A stretch of 64,000 nt of DNA, taken from Roseateles depolymerans (lineage in GTDB: Bacteria > Pseudomonadota > Gammaproteobacteria > Burkholderiales > Burkholderiaceae_C). Positions 55,668-63,994 of this stretch are shown here, in pieces. Numbering within the stretch: the stretch's first letter is position 1; every line of letters begins with the position of its first letter. Position numbers and translations under genes: made by a program. The notes under the pieces are model-generated. The model made no database searches. It saw only the letters and a program-made list of their open reading frames with translations, and was not told the origin of the DNA. The stretch is taken from assembly GCF_003387155.1 (NCBI RefSeq), contig NZ_QUMT01000004.1:248001-312000 (forward strand). The letters are read 5' to 3'.

Positions 55668-56567
55668 TCAGGCGGCGTCTTTCAGCAGGAAGGGCAGCGC
55701 CGCCGCCAGCAGCTCGTCAGGCGCCTCCTCCGCGATGTAGTGGCCGCAAGGCAGCGCATGGCCCTGCACCTGCTGCGCCACCCGCTGCCATTCCGCCAGC
55801 GGGTCGAAGCAGCGCTGCACCACGCCCTGCTCGCCCCACAGCGCCAGCAGCGGCATGGCCAGGCGGTGGCCGCGGTCCCGGTCTTCCCGGTCGTGGACCA
55901 GGTCGATGCCGGCCGATGCCCGGTAGTCTTCGCAGACGCCGTGGGCGGTTTCGGGTAGCCGGGCGCAGCGGATGTATTCCGCGAGAGCGCGGGGGTCGAA
56001 GGGCGCAAGGCCGGCATTGCGACGGCCCATCACCTCGCGCACGTAGGCGTCGGGATCGGCCAGGAGGAAGCGTTCCGGCAGCGGCGCGGGCTGGATGAGG
56101 AAGAACCAGTGCCAGTAGGCGCGGGCGAAGGCTTCGCTGGTCTGTTCGTACATGGCCAGGGTGGGGGCGATGTCCAGCAGCACCAGGCGCTCGACGGCAT
56201 CGCCGTGGTCGGCCGCCAGGCGGTGCGCCACCCGGGCGCCGCGGTCATGCGCCATCACACGGAAGCGGGAGTGCCCCAGCGCCTGCATGACCCGGAGCAT
56301 GTCGCGGGCCATCACCCGTTTGCTGTAGTTCTCGTGGTCGGGCAGGCCGGTGGGTTTGGAGGAGTCCCCATAGCCGCGCAGGTCGGCCAGCACCACCGTG
56401 AAATGGCGGGCCAGGGTGGGCGTCACTTTGTGCCAGAGCGCGTGGGTTTGGGGATGGCCGTGCAGCAGCAGCAGCGGGGGGCCGTCCCCGCCGACCCGGG
56501 TCTGGATGTGGATGCCGTCCTCCGTCGGGACGGTCTGGGCGATGAAACCGGGAAAGAGCTCGGACAT
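55668..56567 (-). CDS. Haloacetate dehalogenase-like alpha/beta hydrolase
   Basis: The 299-residue protein has the alpha/beta hydrolase fold with an Asp nucleophile. The oxyanion segment is LLLLHGHPQTHALWHKV, the nucleophile region is RVMAHDRGARVAHRLAADHG and the catalytic His is in GHYIAEEAP. The stretch YWHWFFLIQPAPLPERFLLA and the RGYGDSSKP and NYSKRVMA segments are those of fluoroacetate dehalogenases, which hydrolyse haloacetates or act as epoxide-type hydrolases. There is no signal peptide. The neighbour is tartrate dehydrogenase on the same strand with about 100 bases between. Confidence 0.88.
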   Translation of the reverse strand: MSELFPGFIAQTVPTEDGIHIQTRVGGDGPPLLLLHGHPQTHALWHKVTPTLARHFTVVLADLRGYGDSSKPTGLPDHENYSKRVMARDMLRVMQALGHSRFRVMAHDRGARVAHRLAADHGDAVERLVLLDIAPTLAMYEQTSEAFARAYWHWFFLIQPAPLPERFLLADPDAYVREVMGRRNAGLAPFDPRALAEYIRCARLPETAHGVCEDYRASAGIDLVHDREDRDRGHRLAMPLLALWGEQGVVQRCFDPLAEWQRVAQQVQGHALPCGHYIAEEAPDELLAAALPFLLKDAA

Positions 56568-56669
56568 GCAGGGCCTTCCAAGTAGCGGGTGTTTTGCTGC
56601 GGCGCTTGAGCGAGCGGCGTCCGGTTGAACGGATGGGCACGGTCGGCGCGGAAGCTCGCTCAGATCAAA

Positions 56670-57734
56670 TCAGATCAGCTCGGCAATGGCCCGGCCCATG
56701 TCGGTCGTGGTGGCGGTGCCACCGAGGTCCGGGGTGCGTGGGCCTTCGATCAGGGTGCGTTCGATGGCCCGCAAAATGGCGTCGTGGGCGTCGGTGTGAC
56801 CCAAAAATTGCAGCATCAGCGCCCCGGACCAGATCATGGCCACCGGGTTGGCGATGTTGCGGCCGGCGATGTCCGGCGCGGAGCCGTGCACCGGCTCGAA
56901 GAGCGACGGAAACTTGCGCTCCGGGTTGAGGTTGGCCGACGGGGCCAGGCCGATGGTGCCGGTGGTGGCGGGGCCGAGGTCCGAGAGAATGTCCCCGAAG
57001 AGGTTGGAGGCGACCACGACGTCGAAACGGTCGGGTTGGAGGACGAAGCGGGCACTGAGGATGTCGATATGCTGCTTGTCCACGGTGACTGTCGGATACG
57101 CTTTCCCCACTTCATCTGCGCGGCCGTCCCACCAGGGCATGGCGATGGCGATGCCGTTGCTCTTGGTGGCCACTGTCAGATGTTTGCGAGCCCGTTGTTG
57201 TGACAGTTCGAAGGCATATTTGAGCACTCGGTCTGCGCCGAATCGAGAATAAACAGACTCCTGGATGACGATCTCGCGGTCCGTCCCCGCATACATGACG
57301 CCGCCGAGGTTGGTGTATTCGCCCTCGGTGTTCTCACGCACCACCAGGTAGTCGATGTCCCCAGGCTTGCGGCCGGCCAGCGGGCAAGGGACGCCTTCGA
57401 AGAGGCGCACCGGGCGCAGGTTGATGTACTGGTCGAATTCGCGGCGAAACTTCAGCAGGGAGCCCCACAGAGAAATGTGGTCCGGCACGGTCGCCGGCCA
57501 GCCCACCGCACCGAAGTAGATCGCATCCATCGGCTGCAGTTGCTCGCGCCAGTCGTCGGGCATCATCTGGCCGGTCTTCTGGTAGTGGTCGCAGCTGGCC
57601 CAGTCGATGGGGGTGAAGGCCAGGTGGATGCCAAAGCGTCGGGAGACAGCATCCAGCACCCGCAGGCCTTCCGGCATCACTTCCTTGCCAATGCCGTCTC
57701 CGGCAATGGCTGCGATCTTGTAGGTCTTGGTCAT
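56670..57734 (-). CDS. ttuC: Tartrate dehydrogenase / D-malate dehydrogenase
   Basis: The 354-residue protein belongs to the isocitrate/isopropylmalate dehydrogenase family and oxidatively processes tartrate or D-malate with NAD and a divalent metal. It starts MTKTYKIAAIAGDGIGKEVM. The substrate-binding stretch WASCDHYQKTGQMMPDDWRE and RENTEGEYTNLGG mark the tartrate/D-malate branch. ASNLFGDILSDLGPATTGTI and PVHGSAPDIAGRNIANP are family signatures. The start at 57732-57734 is clear. Whether tartrate or D-malate is the main substrate is open; YeaU/DmlA and TtuC are close relatives. Confidence 0.93.
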   Translation of the reverse strand: MTKTYKIAAIAGDGIGKEVMPEGLRVLDAVSRRFGIHLAFTPIDWASCDHYQKTGQMMPDDWREQLQPMDAIYFGAVGWPATVPDHISLWGSLLKFRREFDQYINLRPVRLFEGVPCPLAGRKPGDIDYLVVRENTEGEYTNLGGVMYAGTDREIVIQESVYSRFGADRVLKYAFELSQQRARKHLTVATKSNGIAIAMPWWDGRADEVGKAYPTVTVDKQHIDILSARFVLQPDRFDVVVASNLFGDILSDLGPATTGTIGLAPSANLNPERKFPSLFEPVHGSAPDIAGRNIANPVAMIWSGALMLQFLGHTDAHDAILRAIERTLIEGPRTPDLGGTATTTDMGRAIAELI

Positions 57735-57944
57735 GGGCAGGTCCTCAGTCAGTGATGGGGGACGATGGCCAGGGTGCGGGCCGGGGATTCGATGATCTCC
57801 GATCTTGAGGAGCGGTGGCAGAGTTGAGGGCTGCAAATGGCTTGGGGATGGGCGAAGAGCGGCTTGGCGCCCAAGGGGGCGCGGTGCGGAGCGCGTTGGG
57901 TGCCGGGGGCGCGCGGCAACCGGGGGGTTAAGGTGGCGCGCGCT

Positions 57945-58042
57945 GGAGGGCAGGAGGCCGGGCACCTTTTGCTCCATGTCCCCCGTCGCCTTCGGCTCCT
58001 CCTCCTTCACTTCCGCAAAAGGCACCCGGCCTCCCGCCCTCC
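57945..58042. repeat. 28-bp imperfect inverted repeat in an intergenic region
   Basis: Left arm 57945-57972 and right arm 58015-58042 pair at 25 of 28 positions, with a 42-base pyrimidine-rich loop. It lies in the roughly 450-base region between the divergent tartrate dehydrogenase gene and the secreted 156-aa protein, which otherwise holds no supported gene. A T-run does not follow, so it is not an ordinary terminator. It could be a regulatory hairpin or a small palindromic (REP-like) element. Confidence 0.6.
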
Positions 58043-58185
58043 GGACCGTCTCACTGCTTCGGTGGTCTGCGTGGGCGAGCGCGGTGCGGGTAGACACAAC
58101 TGCTACATCCGCTTGTACCGAACAGAAAGATGTGGCGGGCATCGCTCTGCTTTAATCAGAACTCCGTCACTGCGATTCGGACACC

Positions 58186-58656
58186 ATGCATCCCCGATTC
58201 TTCGCCCTCCCACTGGCAGCCCTGTTGGCCGTCACTGGCGCCCCCACCCACGCCGAAAGCTTCGTCTCGTCCGCCTCCAGCGCCGGATCCGAATCGTCCG
58301 GTAGCGTGTCCGATTCCATCGGCGCCTCCAGCAACAGCTCCAAAAAAGACGATCGCAAGGTCGGTCAAGGCCGCTACCGCGTCGTGGAAGTGGCCGCAGC
58401 CCAGGGTCGCCCCGGCATGATGCAGGTGGCACTCGCCGCCGACGAAGGCGTGTCGCCCGAAGCCATGCAATCGTTCAATCTGTACGTACCGGACAAAATC
58501 CTGGTGCAGCAGCCCCTGGTCAAAGGCCAGGCCGTGCGGGTCAAAGAGCGGGAGTACGGCCTTGAGTTTTCTGACGACACGTCCCAGCGGCCCTTCTTCC
58601 TGGTGCTCGAAGACGCGTGGAAGCAGCAGATGCGCACGAAGGTGGTCAAGGCCTGA
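58186..58656 (+). CDS. Secreted protein of unknown function (156 aa)
   Basis: The protein starts MHPRFFALPLAALLAVTGAP, a Sec signal peptide with likely cleavage after THA. A Ser/Gly-rich segment follows (SSASSAGSESSGSVSDS), then a compact beta-rich domain (RYRVVEVAAAQGRPGMMQVA, FNLYVPDKILVQQPLVKGQA, RPFFLVLEDAW). The family is not recognised. The DUF2145-like gene begins 32 bases after its stop on the same strand, so both are probably co-transcribed periplasmic proteins. Confidence 0.75.
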   Translation: MHPRFFALPLAALLAVTGAPTHAESFVSSASSAGSESSGSVSDSIGASSNSSKKDDRKVGQGRYRVVEVAAAQGRPGMMQVALAADEGVSPEAMQSFNLYVPDKILVQQPLVKGQAVRVKEREYGLEFSDDTSQRPFFLVLEDAWKQQMRTKVVKA

Positions 58657-58688
58657 TCTTGTTCGGGCTCATCGTGAGCGCAGGACTG

Positions 58689-59696
58689 ATGGCCGCATGG
58701 CGGCGCGTGGCGCATAGGCTTCCGCTGGCGGCGGCCAGCCTGGGGGCGGCCCTTTTGGCCTTCAGCCCGCCTGCGGCAGCCCAGTCGGCGTCACTTGGGC
58801 TCTGTGAACGGGGCGCGTCCCTGTCCGCCTCGGACCAGGACCTGGTCCTGCGCTTCACCGCCATCGTGCTGCGAGAGCTTCAAGGCAGCGGCGCGCGCAC
58901 GGCGTTGGTGTCCCGTGCAGGCACGGATTTGCGCCGGTTCGGCATCCGCTATTCGCATGCGGGCATGGCGCTTCAGGACAATCCCGAAGGGACCTGGGCA
59001 GTTCGGCAGCTCTATTACGTGTGTGATGAATCGCGGCCGCGACTCTTCGATCAGGGTCTGGGCGCCTTCCTCCTGGCAGGCAAGGCAACTGGCTCGACCT
59101 TCGTCTCCATCGTCACCCTGCCCGAGGACTCGCAGCCCGGGTCGCAGGGCGCCGCGCCCGATCCGCAGAAAGGCCCGGAGCGCCCGCTGCATGACCGTCT
59201 GCTGGACACCGCCACCGCCCTGGCCCTGCTGAGCCCGAGCTACAGCGCCAACGCCTATGCCTTCGGCCTGCGGCACCAGAATTGCAATCAGTGGGTGGCT
59301 GAGATGATGGCCGCTGCGTGGGACCCGGCCTTTGAGCAAGCCGTTGAGCCAGTGGGGCCGCGTCAGTACGACCGCCGTCGCGCGCAGGCCTGGCTACAGG
59401 CCGCCGGCTACCAGCCCACCCGCATCCAGGTGGGGTCCCACGGCCTGATGTTCATCGGGCAGTGGATTCCGCTGCTGCATATGGACGATCACCCGCTGGA
59501 CGATCTCTATGCGCTGCGCATGCAGGTCAGCCTGCCAGGCGCGCTGGAGGCATTCCTGCACCAGCAGGTGCCCTCCGCCAGGCGGGTCGAGGTGTGCCTG
59601 CGGGACCGGCAGGTGGTGGTGCACCGCGGCTGGTCATCGCTGGGCGATGACTGCCAACCGGTCGATCCGCTGGATGAGGTTCGAACGCTCGACTGA
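58689..59696 (+). CDS. DUF2145-type exported protein
   Basis: The 335-residue protein (start MAAWRRVAHRLPLAAASLGA, GCAGGA before the ATG) has a signal peptide with cleavage probably after AAA. The mature part has RYSHAGMALQD, VRQLYYVCDESRPRLFDQGL and QNCNQWVAEMMAAAWDP, as in DUF2145 proteins. The order His (YSHAG) then Cys (NCNQW) resembles permuted papain-like/NlpC hydrolases, but activity is not known. A longer frame beginning at GTG 58617 is rejected because it overlaps the preceding gene and hides the signal peptide. Confidence 0.75.
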   Translation: MAAWRRVAHRLPLAAASLGAALLAFSPPAAAQSASLGLCERGASLSASDQDLVLRFTAIVLRELQGSGARTALVSRAGTDLRRFGIRYSHAGMALQDNPEGTWAVRQLYYVCDESRPRLFDQGLGAFLLAGKATGSTFVSIVTLPEDSQPGSQGAAPDPQKGPERPLHDRLLDTATALALLSPSYSANAYAFGLRHQNCNQWVAEMMAAAWDPAFEQAVEPVGPRQYDRRRAQAWLQAAGYQPTRIQVGSHGLMFIGQWIPLLHMDDHPLDDLYALRMQVSLPGALEAFLHQQVPSARRVEVCLRDRQVVVHRGWSSLGDDCQPVDPLDEVRTLD

Positions 59697-59714
59697 GCGT
59701 GCCGCCCGGGACCC

Positions 59715-60983
59715 TCAGTCCCCGTGCCCACCCACCGGCACGCCGTGGGCAGGGGCGCGCACGCCCACCGGAGTCGCATCAGGCTGCGCATAGTCGCGGA
59801 ACAGCACCGCCAGGCGCGCCGCCTCCTGGTCCACATCGTGACCCGCCATCACCCGCGTGCGGGCCGCTTCGCCCATGCGGTGCAGCGTGCTGTCCTCGCA
59901 GGCCAGGCAGTCCGCCATGGCGCGCGCCAGCGCCTTCGGGTCACCCGCCGGCACCAGCCAGCCGTTTTCCTTGGGCACGACCAGTTCCGGGATGCCCGCA
60001 ATGGCCGTGCTGATCACCGGCCGGCGCAGCGCCATGGCCTCCATGGCCACCACCGGCAGGCCTTCGGCAAAACTGGACACCACCAGCGCACGGGCCGCCA
60101 GCATTTCCTCACGCACCTGGTCACTGCCGATCCAGCCAGTGATGCGCACATGTCGCTCCAGCTTCAGCGCCGCAATGCGCGCTTCGATCGGTGCGCGCAG
60201 TTCGCCGTCGCCCGCCAGCACCAGCTCGAAATCCACCCCGTCCGCAGCCAGGCGCGCGGCGGCTTCCAGCAGCAGCAGGTGGCCCTTTTGTTCACACAGG
60301 CGACCCACCGCCACCAGTCGCCGACCACTGGCCGGGACCGGCTGGAAGGTGTGGAAAGCAGGGTCCACGCCGCAGCGCACCACCTGGATCTTGGGCCAAT
60401 GCGAATGGTCCACCCAGCGGTAGACCTGGCTGCGGCAGAAGGAGGTGATCGCCACCACGAAACGGGCGCGGCGGATCTTCTCGCCCAGGTGCAGAGATTC
60501 CGGTTTGTCGAATTCCTCCGAACCGTGGCAGGTGAAGCTGTAACCCGGGCCGCCCAGCGCTTCGATCAGCAAGGCCACTTCAGTCGAATTGGTGCCAAAG
60601 TGCGCATGCACATGGCTGATGCGCTGCTCGCGCAGCAGGCGCAGCGCCATGCAGGCTTCCGCCAGGTAGACCAGATGCAGCGGCATCGGTCGGTCAGCGC
60701 GGTGGCCCAGCCGCAAGGCCAGGCCCAGGGCCTTCAGGAAGCGCACCGGCGCACGCAGCGCCTCGGACACCGTGGCACCCAGCAGCGGCTTGAGCCCGTC
60801 CCGCAGCAGGTAGTGGGTCCGCGTCTTCTCCTGCTGGTCCACAGGGTCAGGCGCAGCATCGTCCCAGCCGCGCACCGCCACCCGCAGCACGTCCACGCCC
60901 TGACGCTCCAGCGCAATGATCTCCCGGCGGATGAAGGTGTGACTCACCTTCGGATAGTGATTGATCAGGTACGCGATCTTCAT
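59715..60983 (-). CDS. GT4-family glycosyltransferase
   Basis: The 422-residue protein starts MKIAYLINHYPKVSHTFIRR, the usual N-terminus of exopolysaccharide GT4 enzymes. The C-terminal GT-B domain has LVAVGRLCEQKGHLLLLEAA, AGDGELRAPIEARI and the E-x7-E region VVSSFAEGLPVVAMEAMALR. A His-rich segment, ISHVHAHFGTN, precedes the acceptor domain. It transfers a sugar from a nucleotide sugar to a glycan or lipid acceptor in the cytoplasm. No other polysaccharide genes flank it. The C-terminal tail after about 400 is variable. Confidence 0.92.
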   Translation of the reverse strand: MKIAYLINHYPKVSHTFIRREIIALERQGVDVLRVAVRGWDDAAPDPVDQQEKTRTHYLLRDGLKPLLGATVSEALRAPVRFLKALGLALRLGHRADRPMPLHLVYLAEACMALRLLREQRISHVHAHFGTNSTEVALLIEALGGPGYSFTCHGSEEFDKPESLHLGEKIRRARFVVAITSFCRSQVYRWVDHSHWPKIQVVRCGVDPAFHTFQPVPASGRRLVAVGRLCEQKGHLLLLEAAARLAADGVDFELVLAGDGELRAPIEARIAALKLERHVRITGWIGSDQVREEMLAARALVVSSFAEGLPVVAMEAMALRRPVISTAIAGIPELVVPKENGWLVPAGDPKALARAMADCLACEDSTLHRMGEAARTRVMAGHDVDQEAARLAVLFRDYAQPDATPVGVRAPAHGVPVGGHGD

Positions 60984-61268
60984 GCTTCATTTCTCCGTAC
61001 ACCGACCGCCCACTTTTGGGGTGCGGCAGCCGGCAATCGACAGGGCCGTGTGAGAGGCGCTGATGACATCTGCGGGCGCTTTTTGTCAGTTTCGCCCTTC
61101 TGTGGTGCTGCCCGCACCATGATAGTTGCTGGCGCATGCGGCAATCCCCTGAAGAGGGCACATGACTCTCCCGAGTCCCGGGGGGTGTGGGCACACCAAA
61201 ACGTATCCAAATCGCCAAGCTGTTTTGCTAAATGGACTAGCTGACGTTCTCTTTTGAGGGACTTTCTC
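60984..61268. other. Intergenic region upstream of rtcB
   Basis: No gene is supported between the divergent glycosyltransferase gene and the rtcB control repeats. A GCCAAG at 61214-61219 is the reverse complement of the CTTGGC part of the repeats downstream, a weak hint of a further site. Confidence 0.35.
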
Positions 61269-61334
61269 AATCAATCACTTGGCTGGAGTTCAAGTCCATC
61301 ACCGGCGTTTTCATTGGAAAATCAAGCACTTGGC
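61269..61334 (+). promoter_or_regulatory. Pair of 15-bp direct repeats upstream of the rtcB promoter
   Basis: AATCAATCACTTGGC at 61269-61283 and AATCAAGCACTTGGC at 61320-61334 differ at one base and are 51 bases apart, about five helical turns. Each also contains a perfect match to the IHF consensus WATCAANNNNTTR. They could be RtcR enhancer sites or IHF sites. Both lie upstream of the -24/-12 promoter, as sigma-54 systems need. Confidence 0.6.
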
Positions 61335-61362
61335 AGTTCCCCCCACTGGAGACAGGGCAAGC

Positions 61363-61377
61363 TGGCACAGCCCTTGC
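61363..61377 (+). promoter_or_regulatory. Sigma-54 (-24/-12) promoter of rtcBA
   Basis: TGGCAC, five bases, then TTGC (61363-61377) matches the sigma-54 consensus TGGCAC-N5-TTGC exactly over those positions. The transcription start would fall near 61388, about 22 bases before the rtcB ATG. Confidence 0.88.
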
Positions 61378-61410
61378 GCAAGAAGCGGCACTGATCAACA
61401 GGACCAGAAC

Positions 61411-62628
61411 ATGAATTACAAAACGCAAGAAGTGGCCGGGGGAGTGCCGGTCAAGATGTGGACCAACGGCGTGCCGGTGGAGCCCGAAGCGATGCAGCAG
61501 CTCTCCAATACGGCTCGCCTGCCCGTGGTGTTCAAGCATGTGGCGGCGATGCCGGACGTGCATCTGGGGATTGGGGCCACCGTTGGCTCAGTGGTGCCGA
61601 CCATCAAGGCGATCATTCCCGCCGCCGTGGGCGTGGACATCGGCTGCGGCATGATGGCCGCCAAGACCACGCTGCGCGCCGAAGACCTGCCGGACAACCT
61701 GGGCCCCCTGCGCTCCGCCATCGAACGCGCAGTGCCCCACGGTTTCTCGCCGCGCAACCGTGGCCGTGACCACGGGGCCTGGGAGAATCCGCCCGACCGC
61801 GTGGATCAGGCCTGGAGCACGCTGGCCGATGAATTCGATGCGCTGTGCGAGCTGCACCCCCGCCTGAAGCAGACCAACAACCGCAAGCATCTGGGAACCC
61901 TGGGAACGGGGAATCACTTCATCGAGGTCTGCCTGGATGAAGCCGGCTTCGTGTGGTTCATGCTGCACTCGGGCTCACGCGGGGTGGGGAATGCCATCGG
62001 CACCCACTTCATCGAGCTGGCCAAGAAGGATGCCGAGCGCAACCAGCGCAACCTGCCCGACAAGGACCTGGCCTACTTCGAGGAGGGCGCCCAGTACTTC
62101 GGCGACTATGTCCGCGCCGTCTCCTGGGCCCAGAAATTTGCCATGCGCAACCGCGAAGTGATGATGGCCAACCTGATCGCCGTCGTGCGCCAGGTCATTC
62201 CCAAGCCCTTCGAATCCCATGTGGAAGCGGTGAACTGCCACCACAACTACGTGCAGAAGGAACATCACTTTGGCGAGGACGTGTTCGTGACCCGCAAGGG
62301 CGCGGTCAGTGCCAAGCGCGGTCAGCTGGGCATCATCCCGGGCAGCATGGGGGCTCGCAGCTACATCGTGCGAGGCCTCGGAAATCCGGAGAGCTTCGAG
62401 AGCTGCAGCCACGGTGCCGGCCGCGTGATGAGCCGCACCAAGGCCAAGAAGATGTTCACCGTGCAGGATCACATCAAGGCGACTGAAGGCGTGGAATGCC
62501 GCAAGGACGCCGATGTGATCGACGAGATCCCGATGGCCTACAAGGACATCGACGCGGTGATGGAGGCCCAGAAGGACCTGGTGGAAGTGGTGCACACCCT
62601 GAAGCAGGTGGTGTGTGTGAAGGGCTGA
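61411..62628 (+). CDS. rtcB: RtcB RNA ligase
   Basis: RtcB joins RNA 2',3'-cyclic-phosphate or 3'-phosphate ends to 5'-OH ends using GTP and Mn, repairing cut tRNAs and other RNAs. The 405 residues (start MNYKTQEVAGGVPVKMWTNG) have the metal/guanylate-site segments VDIGCGMMAAKTTLRAEDLP, NNRKHLGTLGTGNHFIEV, MLHSGSRGVG and NCHHNYVQKEHHFGEDVF. The guanylated His segment SCSHGAGRVMSRTKAKK is present. Length is typical of E. coli RtcB. The longer frame to 61279 is rejected because the sigma-54 promoter lies within it. rtcA follows 47 bases on. Confidence 0.98.
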   Translation: MNYKTQEVAGGVPVKMWTNGVPVEPEAMQQLSNTARLPVVFKHVAAMPDVHLGIGATVGSVVPTIKAIIPAAVGVDIGCGMMAAKTTLRAEDLPDNLGPLRSAIERAVPHGFSPRNRGRDHGAWENPPDRVDQAWSTLADEFDALCELHPRLKQTNNRKHLGTLGTGNHFIEVCLDEAGFVWFMLHSGSRGVGNAIGTHFIELAKKDAERNQRNLPDKDLAYFEEGAQYFGDYVRAVSWAQKFAMRNREVMMANLIAVVRQVIPKPFESHVEAVNCHHNYVQKEHHFGEDVFVTRKGAVSAKRGQLGIIPGSMGARSYIVRGLGNPESFESCSHGAGRVMSRTKAKKMFTVQDHIKATEGVECRKDADVIDEIPMAYKDIDAVMEAQKDLVEVVHTLKQVVCVKG

Positions 62629-62675
62629 CCCGCGCTGCCGGGGCCCCAACAAAACAGAGAAAAAGAAAGAACCCC

Positions 62676-63710
62676 ATGATCGAGATCGATGGAGCCGCCG
62701 GGGAGGGCGGCGGCCAGATTCTGCGCACCTCGCTGGCGCTGTCCCTGTGCACCGGCGAGCCGGTGACCCTGCACAGCATCCGCGCCGGCCGGCCCAAGCC
62801 AGGTCTGATGCGCCAGCATCTGGCCTGCGTGCGGGCGGCCGCGCAGATCAGCAATGCCCAGGTGCTGGGAGACGAGTTGCAGTCGCGGGAGCTGCATTTC
62901 GCGCCCGGGCCGGTGCAGCCGGGCAGCTACCAGTTTTCCGTGGGATCGGCCGGCAGCTGCCTGCTGGTGCTGCAGACGGTGTGGCCGGCCCTGATGCTGG
63001 CGAACGGGCCTTCCAGCCTGCAACTGTCCGGCGGCACGCACAACCCGATGGCGCCCCCGTTCCAGTTTCTTGCGCGGGCCTACGCGCCGCTGATGCATCG
63101 CCTCGGGGCCCCCGCGGAACTGCACTTGCGCCGGGCCGGTTTCCATCCGGCTGGAGGCGGTGAAGTGACGGTAAACCTGGCGTCCGCCGCCCAGTCCCTG
63201 CGTCCGTTCGACCTGATGAGCCGCGGCGAGCCGGTCTCCACCCAGGCGGAATGCCTGGCGCCCGGACTGCCGCGTCACGTGCCTCAGCGCGAGCTGGAGG
63301 TGCTGTGCGAAGCCATGGGTTGGGCCCTCGATCCCAAGCAGCTGCTCGCGCTGCGGCAGAACGAAGGGCCGGGCAATGCGCTGATCGCCACGCTGACCCA
63401 TGCGAATGTCACCGAGGTGTTCATGCAACTGGGTGAGAAAGGCGTGGCTGCGGAAACGGTCTCCCAGCGTCTGGTGAAGGACCTGAACGACTACCTGCGA
63501 CAGCCGGGTGCCGTCGGACCGCATCTGGCCGATCAATGGATGCTGCCGCTGGCACTGGCGGTGTGGAAGACGGGCATGACGGCGTCCTACACCGCGACCG
63601 AGCTGACGCTTCATGCCACCACCAATGCCGAAACGATCGAGAAGTTTCTGCCGGTGAGCATCACCACCGAGCGGACCGACGCCGGTTGGTGCGTGACCGT
63701 CCAACCCTGA
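62676..63710 (+). CDS. rtcA: RtcA RNA 3'-terminal phosphate cyclase
   Basis: RtcA converts RNA 3'-phosphates to 2',3'-cyclic phosphates using ATP, making ends that RtcB can join. The 344 residues start MIEIDGAAGEGGGQILRTSL, the family signature, with IRAGRPKPGLMRQHLACVRA and FHPAGGGEVTVNL. The catalytic His region is VGPHLADQWMLPLALA, in which the final His is the adenylation site by analogy. The start at 62676 follows AAAGAAAGA. It is co-transcribed with rtcB under the sigma-54 promoter. Confidence 0.97.
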   Translation: MIEIDGAAGEGGGQILRTSLALSLCTGEPVTLHSIRAGRPKPGLMRQHLACVRAAAQISNAQVLGDELQSRELHFAPGPVQPGSYQFSVGSAGSCLLVLQTVWPALMLANGPSSLQLSGGTHNPMAPPFQFLARAYAPLMHRLGAPAELHLRRAGFHPAGGGEVTVNLASAAQSLRPFDLMSRGEPVSTQAECLAPGLPRHVPQRELEVLCEAMGWALDPKQLLALRQNEGPGNALIATLTHANVTEVFMQLGEKGVAAETVSQRLVKDLNDYLRQPGAVGPHLADQWMLPLALAVWKTGMTASYTATELTLHATTNAETIEKFLPVSITTERTDAGWCVTVQP

Positions 63711-63772
63711 TGCGTCCGGGGAGGCCCTCTGCGGTGCAGGGGACCTTCCCATTGCGGCGGCACAATGTCGTC

Positions 63773-63994
63773 ATGAGCACGCCGGCCCCCTCCCTCCCCC
63801 TCCTGGATGCTGCCGCTGACCTCGCGGCGGACCCAATGCCCCAGCCGCCGCCCGAGCCCGATTTCGATGCCTGCTGCGGCAATGGCTGCGATCCCTGCAT
63901 CTTCGATCTGCATGACCTGGAGATGGACCGGTATCGGCAAGCACTCAGGGCCTGGCGTGAACGCCACCCGGATGCGACGCCGCAGCGGCCCTGA
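63773..63994 (+). CDS. Oxidoreductase-like domain protein (73 aa)
   Basis: The small cytoplasmic protein starts MSTPAPSLPLLDAAADLAAD and contains PPPEPDFDACCGNGCDPCIF and DLHDLEMDRYRQALRAWRER. The CCGNGCxPC cluster is that of the oxidoreductase-like family (PF09791-type) found at the N-terminus of some cytochrome b5 reductase-like proteins and as stand-alone short proteins in proteobacteria. The Cys cluster suggests metal binding; function is not known. It lies 62 bases after rtcA on the same strand. Confidence 0.8.
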   Translation: MSTPAPSLPLLDAAADLAADPMPQPPPEPDFDACCGNGCDPCIFDLHDLEMDRYRQALRAWRERHPDATPQRP

